A stretch of DNA of 44,716 nt from CAZSSM01 sp964609385 (GCA_964609385.1 CAZSSM010000057.1:1-44716); one strand, 5' to 3'; shown: positions 34,557-43,176, counted from the first letter of the stretch. Numbers and translations are program-made. The notes: generated from the letters alone by a model not told the origin.

Positions 34557-34958
34557 CTAACTGGCGACCACAAGAAGGATTGCGGCCAAGGATGTCATGA
34601 TCGTGCTCGACCCGATCGTCGCCTTCAGAGCGTGGTGGCGTTCCTCGAGTCGGGCGTGTTCGGTCTTGATCGAGGTCAGGTCCTCGCTCTTCTCCTCAAG
34701 CTTGCGAGACAACTGGTCCCGATCTCGGACGAGTTGATCGCGTTCCCGGTCGACTCGGCGCTCGTTCTGGAGCCTATGTTACTCATCGCGGAGGCCGGCT
34801 TTGCCACTGAGTTTGTTCCCCGTGGCGAGGTCCCGATCCCTTAGCTCCTGCTGTTCCTGGAACGATTCGGGATCGGTGTCAAGGGTCGATTCGTCTTCGC
34901 CAAGATTGACCTCCGCAATCCTCAGCCGGTCGCCTGAGTTTTGCTCTTGTGGGGTCAC
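34557..34958 (-). pseudogene. Coiled-coil protein with C-terminal membrane tail, broken by a stop
   Basis: A GTG at 34958 overlaps the stop of the Panacea-domain gene (GTGA), so it should be translationally coupled. The frame runs 133 codons but has an in-frame TAA at 34779-34781 (codon 60), between GKAGLRDE and HRLQNERR. Downstream of the stop the same frame gives a heptad-like coiled coil (RDQLVRDRDQLSRKLEEKSE) and a short hydrophobic tail (IMTSLAAILLVVAS). A single C-to-T change of a glutamine codon CAA would explain the stop. No good restart codon follows. With the coupled antitoxin-like gene it could be the toxin half of a pair; that is inference. Confidence 0.65.
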
Positions 34959-35503
34959 GACGCGGCCAGCCCCAGATCTCGCGTGCGTTGGTTCTCCCGA
35001 TAAAGCGACAGAAACGCCTCTTCAATCAAAAAGTCGGGAATGTGTCGATTGTCGGATTCACTTGAACCGATCTCATCTCGATGCATTTGCCAGGGCGAGC
35101 CTGGCTTGTGAGCGATTGAGGCGAGCCGTGTCTCCTCGAGACCGCCGTATGTTTCCCAGACTTTCTCGAGGAGCCTTTGAACTTGCCTCCACTCGCGTTG
35201 TGATTGCTCAACGATCCGGGATCGTTTGCCGGCTGGGTGGGTCTCAGGGAGTTCCTCCAGCGACCTGCCACCTCGAGCCTGATCGTGTCGATCATTGCGA
35301 TAACGTTCGTGCAACGAGGCGACAACAGGGCCATGTGGGCCATAGGCGATCCCTTCCCGAAGCAGGGGCTCGCCGAAGATCGCGAGATGCCAGCCGTGTG
35401 CGAAGTAGAGCAGCTTGATCAGCTTCAAGGGGGTCAGCCTTCGGTGATCGCGGCGGGCGAGCCGGATGAAGCACCGGGCGACCTTGTTTGTGGGCCAGGC
35501 CAT
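34955..35503 (-). CDS. Panacea-domain (DUF4065/SocA-like) protein, probable antitoxin
   Basis: The 182-residue soluble protein carries the Panacea signature: RRLTPLKLIKLLYFAHGWHL at about residues 21-40, then ILREGI-type LLREGIAYGPHGPVVASLHERY. Panacea domains occur in GepA- and SocA-type proteins, and many are antitoxins of PanAT toxin-antitoxin systems with very diverse toxins. The coupled gene downstream, which overlaps by four bases, is the natural candidate partner but is interrupted. The C-terminal half is less conserved and may hold partner specificity. The start is ATG at 35503. Confidence 0.88.
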   Translation of the reverse strand: MAWPTNKVARCFIRLARRDHRRLTPLKLIKLLYFAHGWHLAIFGEPLLREGIAYGPHGPVVASLHERYRNDRHDQARGGRSLEELPETHPAGKRSRIVEQSQREWRQVQRLLEKVWETYGGLEETRLASIAHKPGSPWQMHRDEIGSSESDNRHIPDFLIEEAFLSLYRENQRTRDLGLAAS

Positions 35504-35632
35504 CGTTGTCCTCGTTCGTTCTCCAGATCAAATGCCCTGAGTTTCGTGACCACCGGTGTCAAATCCATCACTCAATCCTACCTCGGATCCCCCGAGAAAC
35601 TAGGGGTGGAGCCAGATCTGATCGCTTGTGGA

Positions 35633-36457
35633 TCATGTCTTCCGTATCGTTCGGAGCTGGTCATGGAGGAACTGGTGGTCGGCGTTGAAGAGCTGGAAGA
35701 CGCTGAGGGCGACGACACCGACGGTGCCCAGGCCGGTTCCGGAGGCGATCAGGAACATAATCACGATCTGATATTTGACGGCGTTCAAGGGATCGACGCC
35801 GGCCAGGAGCTGGCCGGTCATCAAGCCGGGCAGGCTGACCAGGCCGACGACCATCATCGCGTTGGTCATGGGGACCAATCCGGTCCGGACGGCGGTGCGC
35901 ACCGCCTCGCGAGCGGCCTCCCAGCGGGTCGCGCCCAGCGACAACCAGGCGTCGATCCGATCGCGTCCTTCGAAGAGTTGCACGCCGAGCCGGTCCAGGC
36001 CCAGCGAGATCCCCGTCAAGGTGTTGCCCAACATCATTCCCAGCATCGGGATCGCATATTGTGGCCGATACCAAGGGTCGACCCGAAGGATTAAGGCCAG
36101 GGCCAGGCCGGTGATCGTCCACGATGAGAGCCAGACCGAAACCATGCTGATGGTCGTGATCCCTCGATACCGGTGCTCGGTGCGCTGAACTGCTGAGAGG
36201 CCCGCTACGGTGGTCATCACCACGCCCAGCACAACGACCCACTCCCAACGGTCGAGCCGGAAGATGGTCTGGAGGACGACGCCGATCAGCAGCAATTGGA
36301 CGATCGTCCGGACTGAGGCCAAGGCCAGCCGGCGCTCTAGGTCGAGCTTCAAGGCAACCGAGATCAGGCCGTTGACCAGGATCAGGGCTGCCGCCAGACC
36401 GACTTGGATCAGGTCGAGCGTCAAGTAATCAGCCGAGGTCGCGACCGGAATCGTCAT
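35633..36457 (-). CDS. fetB: FetB-type (UPF0014) ABC permease, iron/metal exporter
   Basis: This 274-residue membrane protein has about seven hydrophobic segments and the family hallmarks: ALASVRTIVQLLLIGVVLQ near the N-terminus, PMLGMMLGNTLTGISLGLDR in the middle, LSLGATRWEAAREA, the coupling-like segment, and MTNAMMVVGLVSLPGLMTGQLLAG. In E. coli FetAB is linked to iron export and oxidative-stress resistance; plant and bacterial relatives suggest metal or organic substrates. Its start overlaps the fetA stop by four bases (ATGA), so the two are coupled. Confidence 0.92.
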   Translation of the reverse strand: MTIPVATSADYLTLDLIQVGLAAALILVNGLISVALKLDLERRLALASVRTIVQLLLIGVVLQTIFRLDRWEWVVVLGVVMTTVAGLSAVQRTEHRYRGITTISMVSVWLSSWTITGLALALILRVDPWYRPQYAIPMLGMMLGNTLTGISLGLDRLGVQLFEGRDRIDAWLSLGATRWEAAREAVRTAVRTGLVPMTNAMMVVGLVSLPGLMTGQLLAGVDPLNAVKYQIVIMFLIASGTGLGTVGVVALSVFQLFNADHQFLHDQLRTIRKT

Positions 36458-37155
36458 CGGTGGGCCGATCCTTCAGAGTCGAGGCGTCCATCACGGAGCG
36501 ACAGGCGATCGTCGGCGACGCGTTCGAGTTGCTCGGCGTCGTGCGTGACCCAGACGATGGTCCGGGATCCGTCGACTGCGTTGGTCTGCCACGTCTCGAT
36601 CAGACGCTCGACGGCCTGTCTGGTCTGCGCGTCCATCGCTGCGGTCGGCTCGTCGAGTAAGAGGATCTCCGGATCGAGGGCCAAGGCCCGTACCAGCGCG
36701 ACGATCTGCCGCTCGCCGCCGGAGAGCGTCCCAACGGCCTGGCCTTGGAACGATGCGTCACGTCCCAACTGCTCGAGCCAATGGCCCACGACATTGTCAT
36801 CGAGGTGGCGACCCGCCTCGCGATGGATTCGGAGGGCGAACGGCGCTCGGAGGTCGGCCTCGACGTCGGGTCCGAACAGGGTCGGGCGTTGGGGGAGATA
36901 GACTACCCGACTCCGCGCAGCGACGACTCGAGGACCGGTCGGCGACTCGCCATGCCAGCGGACCTCGCCCTCGTCGAGCGGGTCGAGCCAGGCCAGGGCC
37001 CGCAGCAAGAGTGATTTGCCCGACCCGGTCGGCCCGACGATCGCCAGCCGCTGACCGGGCTCGACCCGCAGGCCGATGTCCCGGAGCAACCAGCGGTCGG
37101 CCTGGCTCGGATGACGGCGGCCAACCCCATCAGCTTCCAACAGCGGTGGGGACAT
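36454..37155 (-). CDS. fetA: FetA-type ABC ATP-binding protein
   Basis: This 233-residue nucleotide-binding subunit energises FetB. Walker A is GPTGSGKS at 41-48, the Q-loop is YLPQRP at about 86-91, the signature LSGGERQ at 144-150 and Walker B ILLLDEPTAAMD at about 164-175, with an H-loop in WVTHDAEQ. The ATG at 37155 gives MSPPLLEADGV; the open frame extending upstream to 37260 overlaps the methyltransferase gene and is not coding. It is the first gene of the fetA-fetB operon. Confidence 0.93.
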   Translation of the reverse strand: MSPPLLEADGVGRRHPSQADRWLLRDIGLRVEPGQRLAIVGPTGSGKSLLLRALAWLDPLDEGEVRWHGESPTGPRVVAARSRVVYLPQRPTLFGPDVEADLRAPFALRIHREAGRHLDDNVVGHWLEQLGRDASFQGQAVGTLSGGERQIVALVRALALDPEILLLDEPTAAMDAQTRQAVERLIETWQTNAVDGSRTIVWVTHDAEQLERVADDRLSLRDGRLDSEGSAHR

Positions 37156-37228
37156 GGCACTCCCAGCGCTCGACGAAGCGAAGCCAACGATCACTGTGGA
37201 GGAGATTGACCGTCCCCGAGACCCCGCG

Positions 37229-38017
37229 TCAGTCCGAGTCCGATCCCGCTTCGGCCGCACCCGCGTCGTCGGTGGGCTTGGTGAACTCGATGATGTGCTG
37301 CCAAGGGAGGAACGAGTGGAGCTTCCGGAACTGGAAGTTCTGGTCCTCGGCCTCCTTGCGGACTTGGGCCACGGTCATCTTGTGGTCGGGCTTGATCGGG
37401 ATGGTCGGATCTTCGGCCTTGTATTCGACGAAGACGACACGACCGCCGGGCTTGAGGGCGCGATAGATCCCTTGGAGGACGGCCTCCGGGTCGCTGCACT
37501 CGTGATAGACGTCGACCATGATGGCCAGGTCGATGGCGTTGTCGGGCAGGCCGGTCTCGGTCTGGGTGCAGAGGATCGTCGTGATGTTGGTGACACCGGC
37601 CTGCTCGGCATTCTGCTTGAGGAACTCGAGCATCTGGGGCTGGATGTCGGTGGCCAGCACCTTGCCCTCGGGCCCGACCCGCTTGCTCAAGCGGAGGCTG
37701 ATATAACCGGCGCCGGCCCCGATGTCGGCGACGACGTCACCGGGCTGGATCTGGAGGGCATCGAGCATCTCCTCGGGCCGCTCTTCCTGCTCGCGCTCCT
37801 CGCGGAAGAGCCACCAGGCGCCACGCCAGGACATCGTGCCGGCGATCGGCCGGCCTTTGTAGAGTTGACGCCCTTGAGCATCGTGTTCATGCTCATGCCC
37901 GGATTCGCTCGCCTTGGGCGGGTGGTTCCAGACGGCCGGGCTGGAGGTTGAGGCCAGGCCGGCGCAGAGGCAGGCGATGAGTACCAACGAGAAGGCACCG
38001 AGGGCGCGGGTGATCAT
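37229..38017 (-). CDS. Predicted exported class I SAM-dependent methyltransferase
   Basis: This 262-residue protein has a hydrophobic N-terminus at residues 5-22 that looks like a signal or lipoprotein leader (LIACLCAG). A histidine-rich patch HEHEH at 41-45 follows, then a family motif MSWRGAWWLFREEREQEE. The Rossmann domain carries SAM motif I VADIGAGAGY at 96-105, the acidic VLATDIQPQML, and LKPGGRVVFVEYK. Related proteins with leaders are common in planctomycetes, but substrate is unknown. An exported SAM enzyme is odd because SAM is cytoplasmic, so the leader may instead be an anchor with the domain inside. The ATG at 38017 was chosen. Confidence 0.85.
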   Translation of the reverse strand: MITRALGAFSLVLIACLCAGLASTSSPAVWNHPPKASESGHEHEHDAQGRQLYKGRPIAGTMSWRGAWWLFREEREQEERPEEMLDALQIQPGDVVADIGAGAGYISLRLSKRVGPEGKVLATDIQPQMLEFLKQNAEQAGVTNITTILCTQTETGLPDNAIDLAIMVDVYHECSDPEAVLQGIYRALKPGGRVVFVEYKAEDPTIPIKPDHKMTVAQVRKEAEDQNFQFRKLHSFLPWQHIIEFTKPTDDAGAAEAGSDSD

Positions 38018-38137
38018 GGTGAAACCCCAGACAACTCGAAAAGGGCACGCGGATCTCGGCCGAGCGACTCGGATCGTCGAGCCCGCCGACGGGAGATATC
38101 GTAGGCCGTCGCCGTCGGGCATGCCAGGGGTGGTTGC

Positions 38138-39028
38138 TCAGTCGGCGATGGCGTAGCGGATGATGCAGTAGAGGGCATCGAGGGCGTCGCGAGGCCCGAT
38201 GTGCTTGCCTTCGCTGTAGTCGCGGCCGTCGTAGCTGACCGGCATCTCGTAGATCCGGCAGCGGCGGGACGGACGCCCGTCGGCGGCCGGCATTCGGAAC
38301 CGCGCTACCTTGGCGGTCACCTCCGGCTCGAACCCGAATCGGTTGCTCTTGAGATCGATGTTCTGGATCACCTCGCGGCGGAAGACCTTGTAACAAACCT
38401 CCATATCGGTCAGATTCAGGTTGGTGAAGGCGTTGGAGAGCATCGTCAGGAACTTGTTGGCCACCGAGTGCCAGTAGTTGAGCACGCGGTGGGTCTCGCC
38501 GATGAACCGTGAGCCGAAAACAACGTCGGCCTTGCCTTCGAGGATCGGTTGGATCAGCAGCGGATACTCGGCCGGATCGTATTCGAGGTCGGCGTCCTGG
38601 ACGATGACCAGATCGCCGGTGGCGTGCTGAAACCCAGTGCGGAGTCCGGCGCCTTTGCCCTGGTTGACCTCGTGGTAGCAGATCTTGAGGTCGGTCCCCT
38701 CGGCCTGCCAGCGCTGAAGGGTCTCGCGGGTGCCGTCGTTGGAACAATCATCGACTAGGATGATCTCTTTGGGGATCGGCACGGCTCGAACGCGTCGGAG
38801 GATCTCGTCGAGGGTCCGTGACTCATTGTAAACCGGGATGACCACCGAGAGCAGGAACCCGGCCGGCAGCCGATAGATCCCGAGGCGTCGGCAGACCGAC
38901 TCGCCGAGCAGGTCGATGAGCCAATCGATCCGGCGTTCGGGGTCTTCCGGGGGCGTGGGCAGCCCGTTGGCCGTGGCCCGCGCGACCAGGGCCTCGACAT
39001 GGGCCGTTGAGGGCGAGTGCTCCGTCAC
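38138..39028 (-). CDS. Glycosyltransferase family 2 (DPMS-like)
   Basis: This 296-residue cytoplasmic or peripheral glycosyltransferase opens its GT-A fold with LSVVIPVYNESRTLDEIL from about residue 60. It has VDDCSNDGT, and the metal/nucleotide-sugar motif QDADLEYDP at 144-152 (a DxD type). Later it has VVFGSRF and NRFGFEPEVTAKVA, as in dolichyl/polyprenyl-phosphate glycosyltransferases. It probably transfers a sugar to a lipid carrier for glycan assembly. There is no C-terminal membrane pair, so it resembles the single-domain DPM1 type. The start is GTG at 39028; no ATG fits. Confidence 0.9.
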   Translation of the reverse strand: MTEHSPSTAHVEALVARATANGLPTPPEDPERRIDWLIDLLGESVCRRLGIYRLPAGFLLSVVIPVYNESRTLDEILRRVRAVPIPKEIILVDDCSNDGTRETLQRWQAEGTDLKICYHEVNQGKGAGLRTGFQHATGDLVIVQDADLEYDPAEYPLLIQPILEGKADVVFGSRFIGETHRVLNYWHSVANKFLTMLSNAFTNLNLTDMEVCYKVFRREVIQNIDLKSNRFGFEPEVTAKVARFRMPAADGRPSRRCRIYEMPVSYDGRDYSEGKHIGPRDALDALYCIIRYAIAD

Positions 39029-39362
39029 GATCGTAGGCTCCTCAGCCAAAGGCTTGCGAAGACGCGGGGACCGTCGGATCGCGCTTGGGGCACCATCTGT
39101 CGATCCGCGACCACCTGACCCGACCCTGGCTACGATACGTTGGAATGCCGAGGGTCGGTTCGTCGCCAATACCAAGGGATCGAAACCGACGACGCGACCA
39201 CGACAACGCGATCCTCGGACCAATTTCGCGGGGGGCTCTGGGAAGGCGATGCGAATACGGACAAAGGCCGAGCATCGGCCGCTCCCCCACCATGTAGGCG
39301 AAGACGACCGAAGGCTCGGCCTTCTCAACAAACCGACGATCCGACGATCGGATCGAGATAGA
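39029..39362. other. Intergenic region, no gene supported
   Basis: This stretch of about 334 bases lies between the glycosyltransferase start and the end of the SCY-repeat gene. Open frames here lack coding bias. I identify no clear promoter, hairpin terminator or RNA. Confidence 0.4.
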
Positions 39363-40013
39363 TCACATTTCTTCTTCGCTCATCACACCGGACTCGATTT
39401 CCGTGCCGCCATCCATATCCGTATCGTCTTCGGCGGGGATCGTCTCCATCATCGGCAGCGTGACCCCCTGCTTGCTGGGGATTGGCAACTGACCGGTGGC
39501 GATCGGAGCAGAGTAGTGGATCGGGGCCGGGGCAGGGTAGTGAACCGGAGCCGAGTGAACGACCGGGGTCGACACGACGCCGCAGCTGAACAGGCCGCTC
39601 AGGCACGAGAAGAGACCACCACGCTTGACCGAAATGGTCGGCACCGACGTAGCGTAGCAGCTCGAGTAGCAGGAGCTGTAGCAGCTGGAGTAGCACGAGT
39701 CATAGCAGCTGGAGTAGCACGAGTCGACACCGCCCGAGTAGCACGACGAGTAGCAGGAGTCGACGCCACCGGAGTAGCAAGAGCTGTAGCAGCTCGAGTA
39801 GCAGGAGCCGACGCCGCCGGAGTAGCAGGAGCTGGTGTAGCACGAGTCGTAGCAGCTCGAGTAGCACGAGCTGTAGCAGGCGTCGTAGCAAGCCGAGTAG
39901 CAGGAGCTGTAGCACGAGCCATAGCAGCTGGAGTAGCACGAAGAAGCCAGGGTCGCGTGACCACCGCAACCAACACCGCTCAGGGCGGCCAGCATCAAAA
40001 GGGTCGCTTGCAT
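39363..40013 (-). CDS. Secreted SCY-tetrapeptide repeat protein
   Basis: This 216-residue protein has a hydrophobic leader at 1-16 ending in Cys16, possibly a lipoprotein or secretion signal. Residues about 24-120 then consist of 21 Cys-Tyr pairs in xSCY tetrapeptides (SSCY, DSCY, GSCY) interrupted by SGGVDSCY-type spacers. The remaining half holds GGLFSCLSGLFSCG, a Tyr/Pro/His segment and an acidic tail. Regular Cys and Tyr spacing suggests a disulfide- or dityrosine-crosslinked surface material, or metal binding; this is inference. The corresponding DNA is a 12-base tandem repeat. The ATG at 40013 gives the leader. I know of no named family. Confidence 0.8.
   Translation of the reverse strand: MQATLLMLAALSGVGCGGHATLASSCYSSCYGSCYSSCYSACYDACYSSCYSSCYDSCYTSSCYSGGVGSCYSSCYSSCYSGGVDSCYSSCYSGGVDSCYSSCYDSCYSSCYSSCYSSCYATSVPTISVKRGGLFSCLSGLFSCGVVSTPVVHSAPVHYPAPAPIHYSAPIATGQLPIPSKQGVTLPMMETIPAEDDTDMDGGTEIESGVMSEEEM
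39654..39944. repeat. 12-base tandem repeat encoding xSCY units
   Basis: Imperfect tandem units of about 12 bases, of the form GAGTAGCAGGAG or GAGTAGCACGAG on the plus strand, encode SSCY-type tetrapeptides on the minus strand. Synonymous variation among the copies and inserted SGGV spacers show the array is old rather than a fresh expansion. Confidence 0.8.
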
Positions 40014-40357
40014 TGCTCGTCAAACCTCCGAGGTGTTCCGGAATCGCTTTTGATGACGCGTCAACGATCCCCAACCCATACATGACCCGAAGCAGAGCCG
40101 GCCACCGACGGCAGGCCGAGGAAACGCGAAAAAAACCGGCATACCAGGTGGTGGAGACCAAGCTCCCCTGAGGGATGCGAGGCTGGGCGGGTTGGGCAAG
40201 GTGGATTGTATCTTATGATTGGCAAAGAGCAAGCGCCTGGACTGAGTAAGTTAAAGCTTTCTGTTACGTGGTTTCGATAGTTTGGGTGGAGGCGTTGGCC
40301 CGCGGATGGCCCGATCGTGGATCCCAGACCCGGCCTCAGCGAATGGAGCGCCCTAGG
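40014..40357. other. Divergent intergenic region with AT-rich core
   Basis: This stretch of about 344 bases lies between the SCY-repeat gene and the HTTM-partner gene. Around 40205-40265 it is distinctly AT-rich for this genome (TTAAAGCTTT occurs within), which suits a promoter region. No gene is supported. Confidence 0.45.
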
Positions 40358-41197
40358 ATGAGTGATCGAGAAGCGACCCGAGCCGAGCAGGGATCCTCCG
40401 AGTCGAGGGAGGCCTCGCCGCGACCCTGGCCGGTTGCCGGTAAGGTGGCCGTCACCGTGATCCTGGTGATCCACCTCGGTGGGGTCTTCATCGGAGCCTT
40501 GGCCGGCGGCGGATCACCCTCGCCGCTCTGGACGACTTTGGCTGACCCCTACCGCTTCTACTTCGAAGCCCTCGATCTGGGCTACGCCTACCAGTTCTAC
40601 TCGCGGCCGGGTCCGACGCCGATCGCTCTGGCGCGCTTGACGTTCCGCGACGGCTCGGAGCAGACGCTCCGGCTGCCAGGCCCGGAGGTCCGGCCTCGGA
40701 TCCGCTATCAACGGCAACTGGCCCTGGCCTATCATCTCCATCAAGACGCTCTGGCCCTGGAACGCGCCCGCGCTCAGGATCCAGGGATCACCCTCCGGAG
40801 CTGGGTGGCCGAGAGCTATGCCCGACATCTCCTAGAGACCACGCCGGAGTCCGTCGAGGTCGAACTGGCTTATCAGATGTACTTCGTCGACATTGCTGAG
40901 GTCCTCCAACGGCTCAATGAACCGGGGTCGCGGGGGTCGGTCGACCTGAGCGGCGAGGAGTTCTACAGCGAGCCGGTGATCATCGGTGTTTATCCCCGCG
41001 ACTTCAACCCGGATGAGGCGGTTCGGCCCTCAATGGAGACGGGCCCGATCCGACCGGGGACATCGCCGATCCGGCCCGAGCCGCTGCCCTTACCCCTACC
41101 CCCCGACCGAAGGAACCCCCCGGCTCGGCCCGAGCCCAAGTCTCAGTCTCAACCCAGCCTGCCGCCAGCTTTACCCGATCCGTTGCCGCGGCTCTGA
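40358..41197 (+). CDS. HTTM-associated membrane protein
   Basis: This 279-residue protein has a Ser/Arg-rich cytoplasmic leader, one transmembrane helix at 29-49, and then PYRFYFEALDLGYAYQFYS (about 63-81). That stretch is typical of the small membrane proteins encoded next to HTTM genes in planctomycetes. The tail from about 225 is proline-rich. The HTTM gene starts 104 bases later, so they are probably co-transcribed and their products probably associate. The biochemical role is unknown. The ATG at 40358 was chosen as the family-like start. Confidence 0.75.
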   Translation: MSDREATRAEQGSSESREASPRPWPVAGKVAVTVILVIHLGGVFIGALAGGGSPSPLWTTLADPYRFYFEALDLGYAYQFYSRPGPTPIALARLTFRDGSEQTLRLPGPEVRPRIRYQRQLALAYHLHQDALALERARAQDPGITLRSWVAESYARHLLETTPESVEVELAYQMYFVDIAEVLQRLNEPGSRGSVDLSGEEFYSEPVIIGVYPRDFNPDEAVRPSMETGPIRPGTSPIRPEPLPLPLPPDRRNPPARPEPKSQSQPSLPPALPDPLPRL

Positions 41198-41301
41198 TCG
41201 GGCGTCTTGTGATGACCCTTGATCGTCGACCGGCATGCCGTTGATCCATCCGTTTGGCCTCTTCCGATCCGTTGGCAACCGAGCCGAGGAGCCTGGTCCC
41301 G

Positions 41302-42456
41302 ATGAACGCGGTGCTCCATGAGATGCTGGCCTACCCGGGCGCGCTAGTCCGGGCGACCCGCGAGGGCTGGGACCGGTTCTTCTTCCGGCCCGCCGAGCCC
41401 CAAGCCTTGGGCCTGATCCGGATCGTGGTCGGCCTGCTTCTGCTCTGGAACCTGGCCAACTACACCGTCGATTTCGCCGACTACTTCGGCGCCAACTCGT
41501 GGGCCCGGCCGGAGATCCTCGAGACGATGGCCGAAGCGCGGGCCGAGTCCGAGGCCCGTCAGCAGCCCACCCTGATCGGTCGGCCGGTCGAGCCTCGAGA
41601 GCCCTGGACCTGGTCGATCTGGCTGAGCTTGCCTCAAGCCTGGGTCCCTTGGGTCTGGGCTTTGGCCTTGATCGCAGCCTTGATGTTCACGACCGGGACC
41701 TTGACCCCGGTGACGGCCTGGATCAGCTTCGCGGTGGTCGTCTCGATCGCGCGTCGGAACCCGTTCGCCCTCTACGGGTTCGACACCATGATCTCGGTCT
41801 GGCTCCTCTATCTGGCCGTCTCCTGCGCCTCAGGCCAGGCCTATTCGGTGGACCGACTCTGGAAACGCTGGCGGAGTCGGCCCGGAACCCCCGCGCCGCC
41901 CCATGCGACGGTCTCGGCCAACTTAGGCTTACGCTTGCTCCAGCTTCACCTGTGTGTCGTCTATGCGTTTGCCGGGCTCAGCAAGCTCCAGTCGCCGGCC
42001 TGGTGGGGCGGCGCGGCGGTCGGCCAGACGATCGCCAACGCCGAGTTCAGCCCGTTCAACCTCTCCTGGCTACTGGCTTATCCTTTGGCGATCAACCTGT
42101 TGACCTACGGCACCCTATTCATCGAGATCCTCTACCCGGCCTTGATCTGGGTCCGGATCCTCCGCCCGTTGCTGGTCGTCTTGGCCATCGGGATGCACGC
42201 GGGGATCGCCTTGACGATGGGCCTTTATGAGTTTGGGATCTGCATGGCGGCGGCCAACATGGCCTTCCTGCTCTACCGGAGCCCGGACGAGTCGCGGCTG
42301 GTGAGCTCCTCGACGATCTCCTACAATTCCCAGGGGCGCGGCGAGTTGAAAGGGGCGGAGTCCCGGGCCGTGCCGGTTGACGAGCCGAAGGCACGGTCAC
42401 TGCCCGGCTCCAAGGCCTCGCGTCGTCGAGGGGCTCCAGCTTCCGGGCGGTCTTGA
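41302..42456 (+). CDS. HTTM-domain membrane protein
   Basis: This 384-residue polytopic protein is related to the membrane portion of vitamin K-dependent gamma-carboxylase. Hydrophobic helices include ALGLIRIVVGLLLLWNLAN, WVWALALIAALMF and LHLCVVYAFAGLSKLQSPAWW, the last containing the family's conserved YxxAGLxKL-like core. The carboxylase catalytic lumenal domain is absent, so enzymatic carboxylation is unlikely; HTTM proteins in bacteria are of unknown function. The C-terminal 40 residues are basic and disordered. It is paired with the upstream membrane protein. Confidence 0.85.
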   Translation: MNAVLHEMLAYPGALVRATREGWDRFFFRPAEPQALGLIRIVVGLLLLWNLANYTVDFADYFGANSWARPEILETMAEARAESEARQQPTLIGRPVEPREPWTWSIWLSLPQAWVPWVWALALIAALMFTTGTLTPVTAWISFAVVVSIARRNPFALYGFDTMISVWLLYLAVSCASGQAYSVDRLWKRWRSRPGTPAPPHATVSANLGLRLLQLHLCVVYAFAGLSKLQSPAWWGGAAVGQTIANAEFSPFNLSWLLAYPLAINLLTYGTLFIEILYPALIWVRILRPLLVVLAIGMHAGIALTMGLYEFGICMAAANMAFLLYRSPDESRLVSSSTISYNSQGRGELKGAESRAVPVDEPKARSLPGSKASRRRGAPASGRS

Positions 42457-42598
42457 TCGATCCTCGGTCGCGACGGGCACGGCGAGAGTCTCGCCTCGAG
42501 ACAGCGGGTGTCGGCCGCTCCGGATCCGATCAGCCGATCCGTGCCGAAGGGGTGGACGATCCGCAACCCCCGGCGCACCGCGGAGGCGACAGAGAGCC

Positions 42599-43021
42599 AT
42601 GGCGCAGAGACAACAGGATCGGCCGTCGGATCCCCAGTTGGTTGGTGAGCGGGGTCCAGAGGCGTCGGATCAGACACCGAGACGCCGGAGCTTGCCGCCG
42701 CTCGATGGCGTTGCCGACCCGCCGGGTGTCCACGACCCGTTGCCGCCCCGGCTCTTCGTCCACGAGCCGGGTTGGCGGGTCGCCCTGAAGATGGGCAGCG
42801 ACCGCGCGTTCTGCTATGCGATCTGGCCGGGCCAATCGACATACCACCGGATCTCTTCGGGTGAACTGTATGTTCATCGGGGCGATGAGAAGCTTTGCCT
42901 GCATTGCGCGGGACGGAGGGGAATCCTGACCCGACGTCCACGGGCCCTTGGCACCTCGATCCACGCCGGCGATCGGCCCGCTGATACCCCGACCGAATAC
43001 GACCTCGACGAGGTCTCCTAG
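42599..43021 (+). CDS. Hypothetical protein, 140 aa
   Basis: I recognise no family. After a disordered Arg/Gln/Pro-rich N-terminal third, a compact region at about residues 50-105 (LFVHEPGWRVALKMGSDR, YAIWPGQSTYHRISSGELYV) may form a beta-rich domain. It ends with a Cys pair in KLCLHCAGRRG. It is soluble. Third-position GC supports coding. It starts 142 bases after the HTTM gene on the same strand and precedes the phosphatase gene by 155 bases. The ATG at 42599 was chosen; a longer open frame upstream overlaps the HTTM gene. Confidence 0.55.
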   Translation: MAQRQQDRPSDPQLVGERGPEASDQTPRRRSLPPLDGVADPPGVHDPLPPRLFVHEPGWRVALKMGSDRAFCYAIWPGQSTYHRISSGELYVHRGDEKLCLHCAGRRGILTRRPRALGTSIHAGDRPADTPTEYDLDEVS

Positions 43022-43176
43022 CGTCCTCCCAGAGAGCCTCACCATCGGATCAGGCTTCGGATTCGAACTCCCCCGGGATCCGACAAGCTCTGATGCGTTC
43101 TGGCCCGGCACAAACCAGCAACCACCTGCTCTCCTCCAACTCCATCCCACCCACACCGAACTGCCGAGACCGCTCG

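Noticed and set aside
39654..39944. CRISPR array or minisatellite in the SCY-repeat region
   Set aside because: The repeats are about 12 bases without spacers and encode an intact secreted protein; they are coding tandem repeats.
42377..42598. N-terminal extension of the 140-aa hypothetical protein
   Set aside because: It overlaps the HTTM coding sequence and loses coding bias; the ATG at 42599 is the better start.
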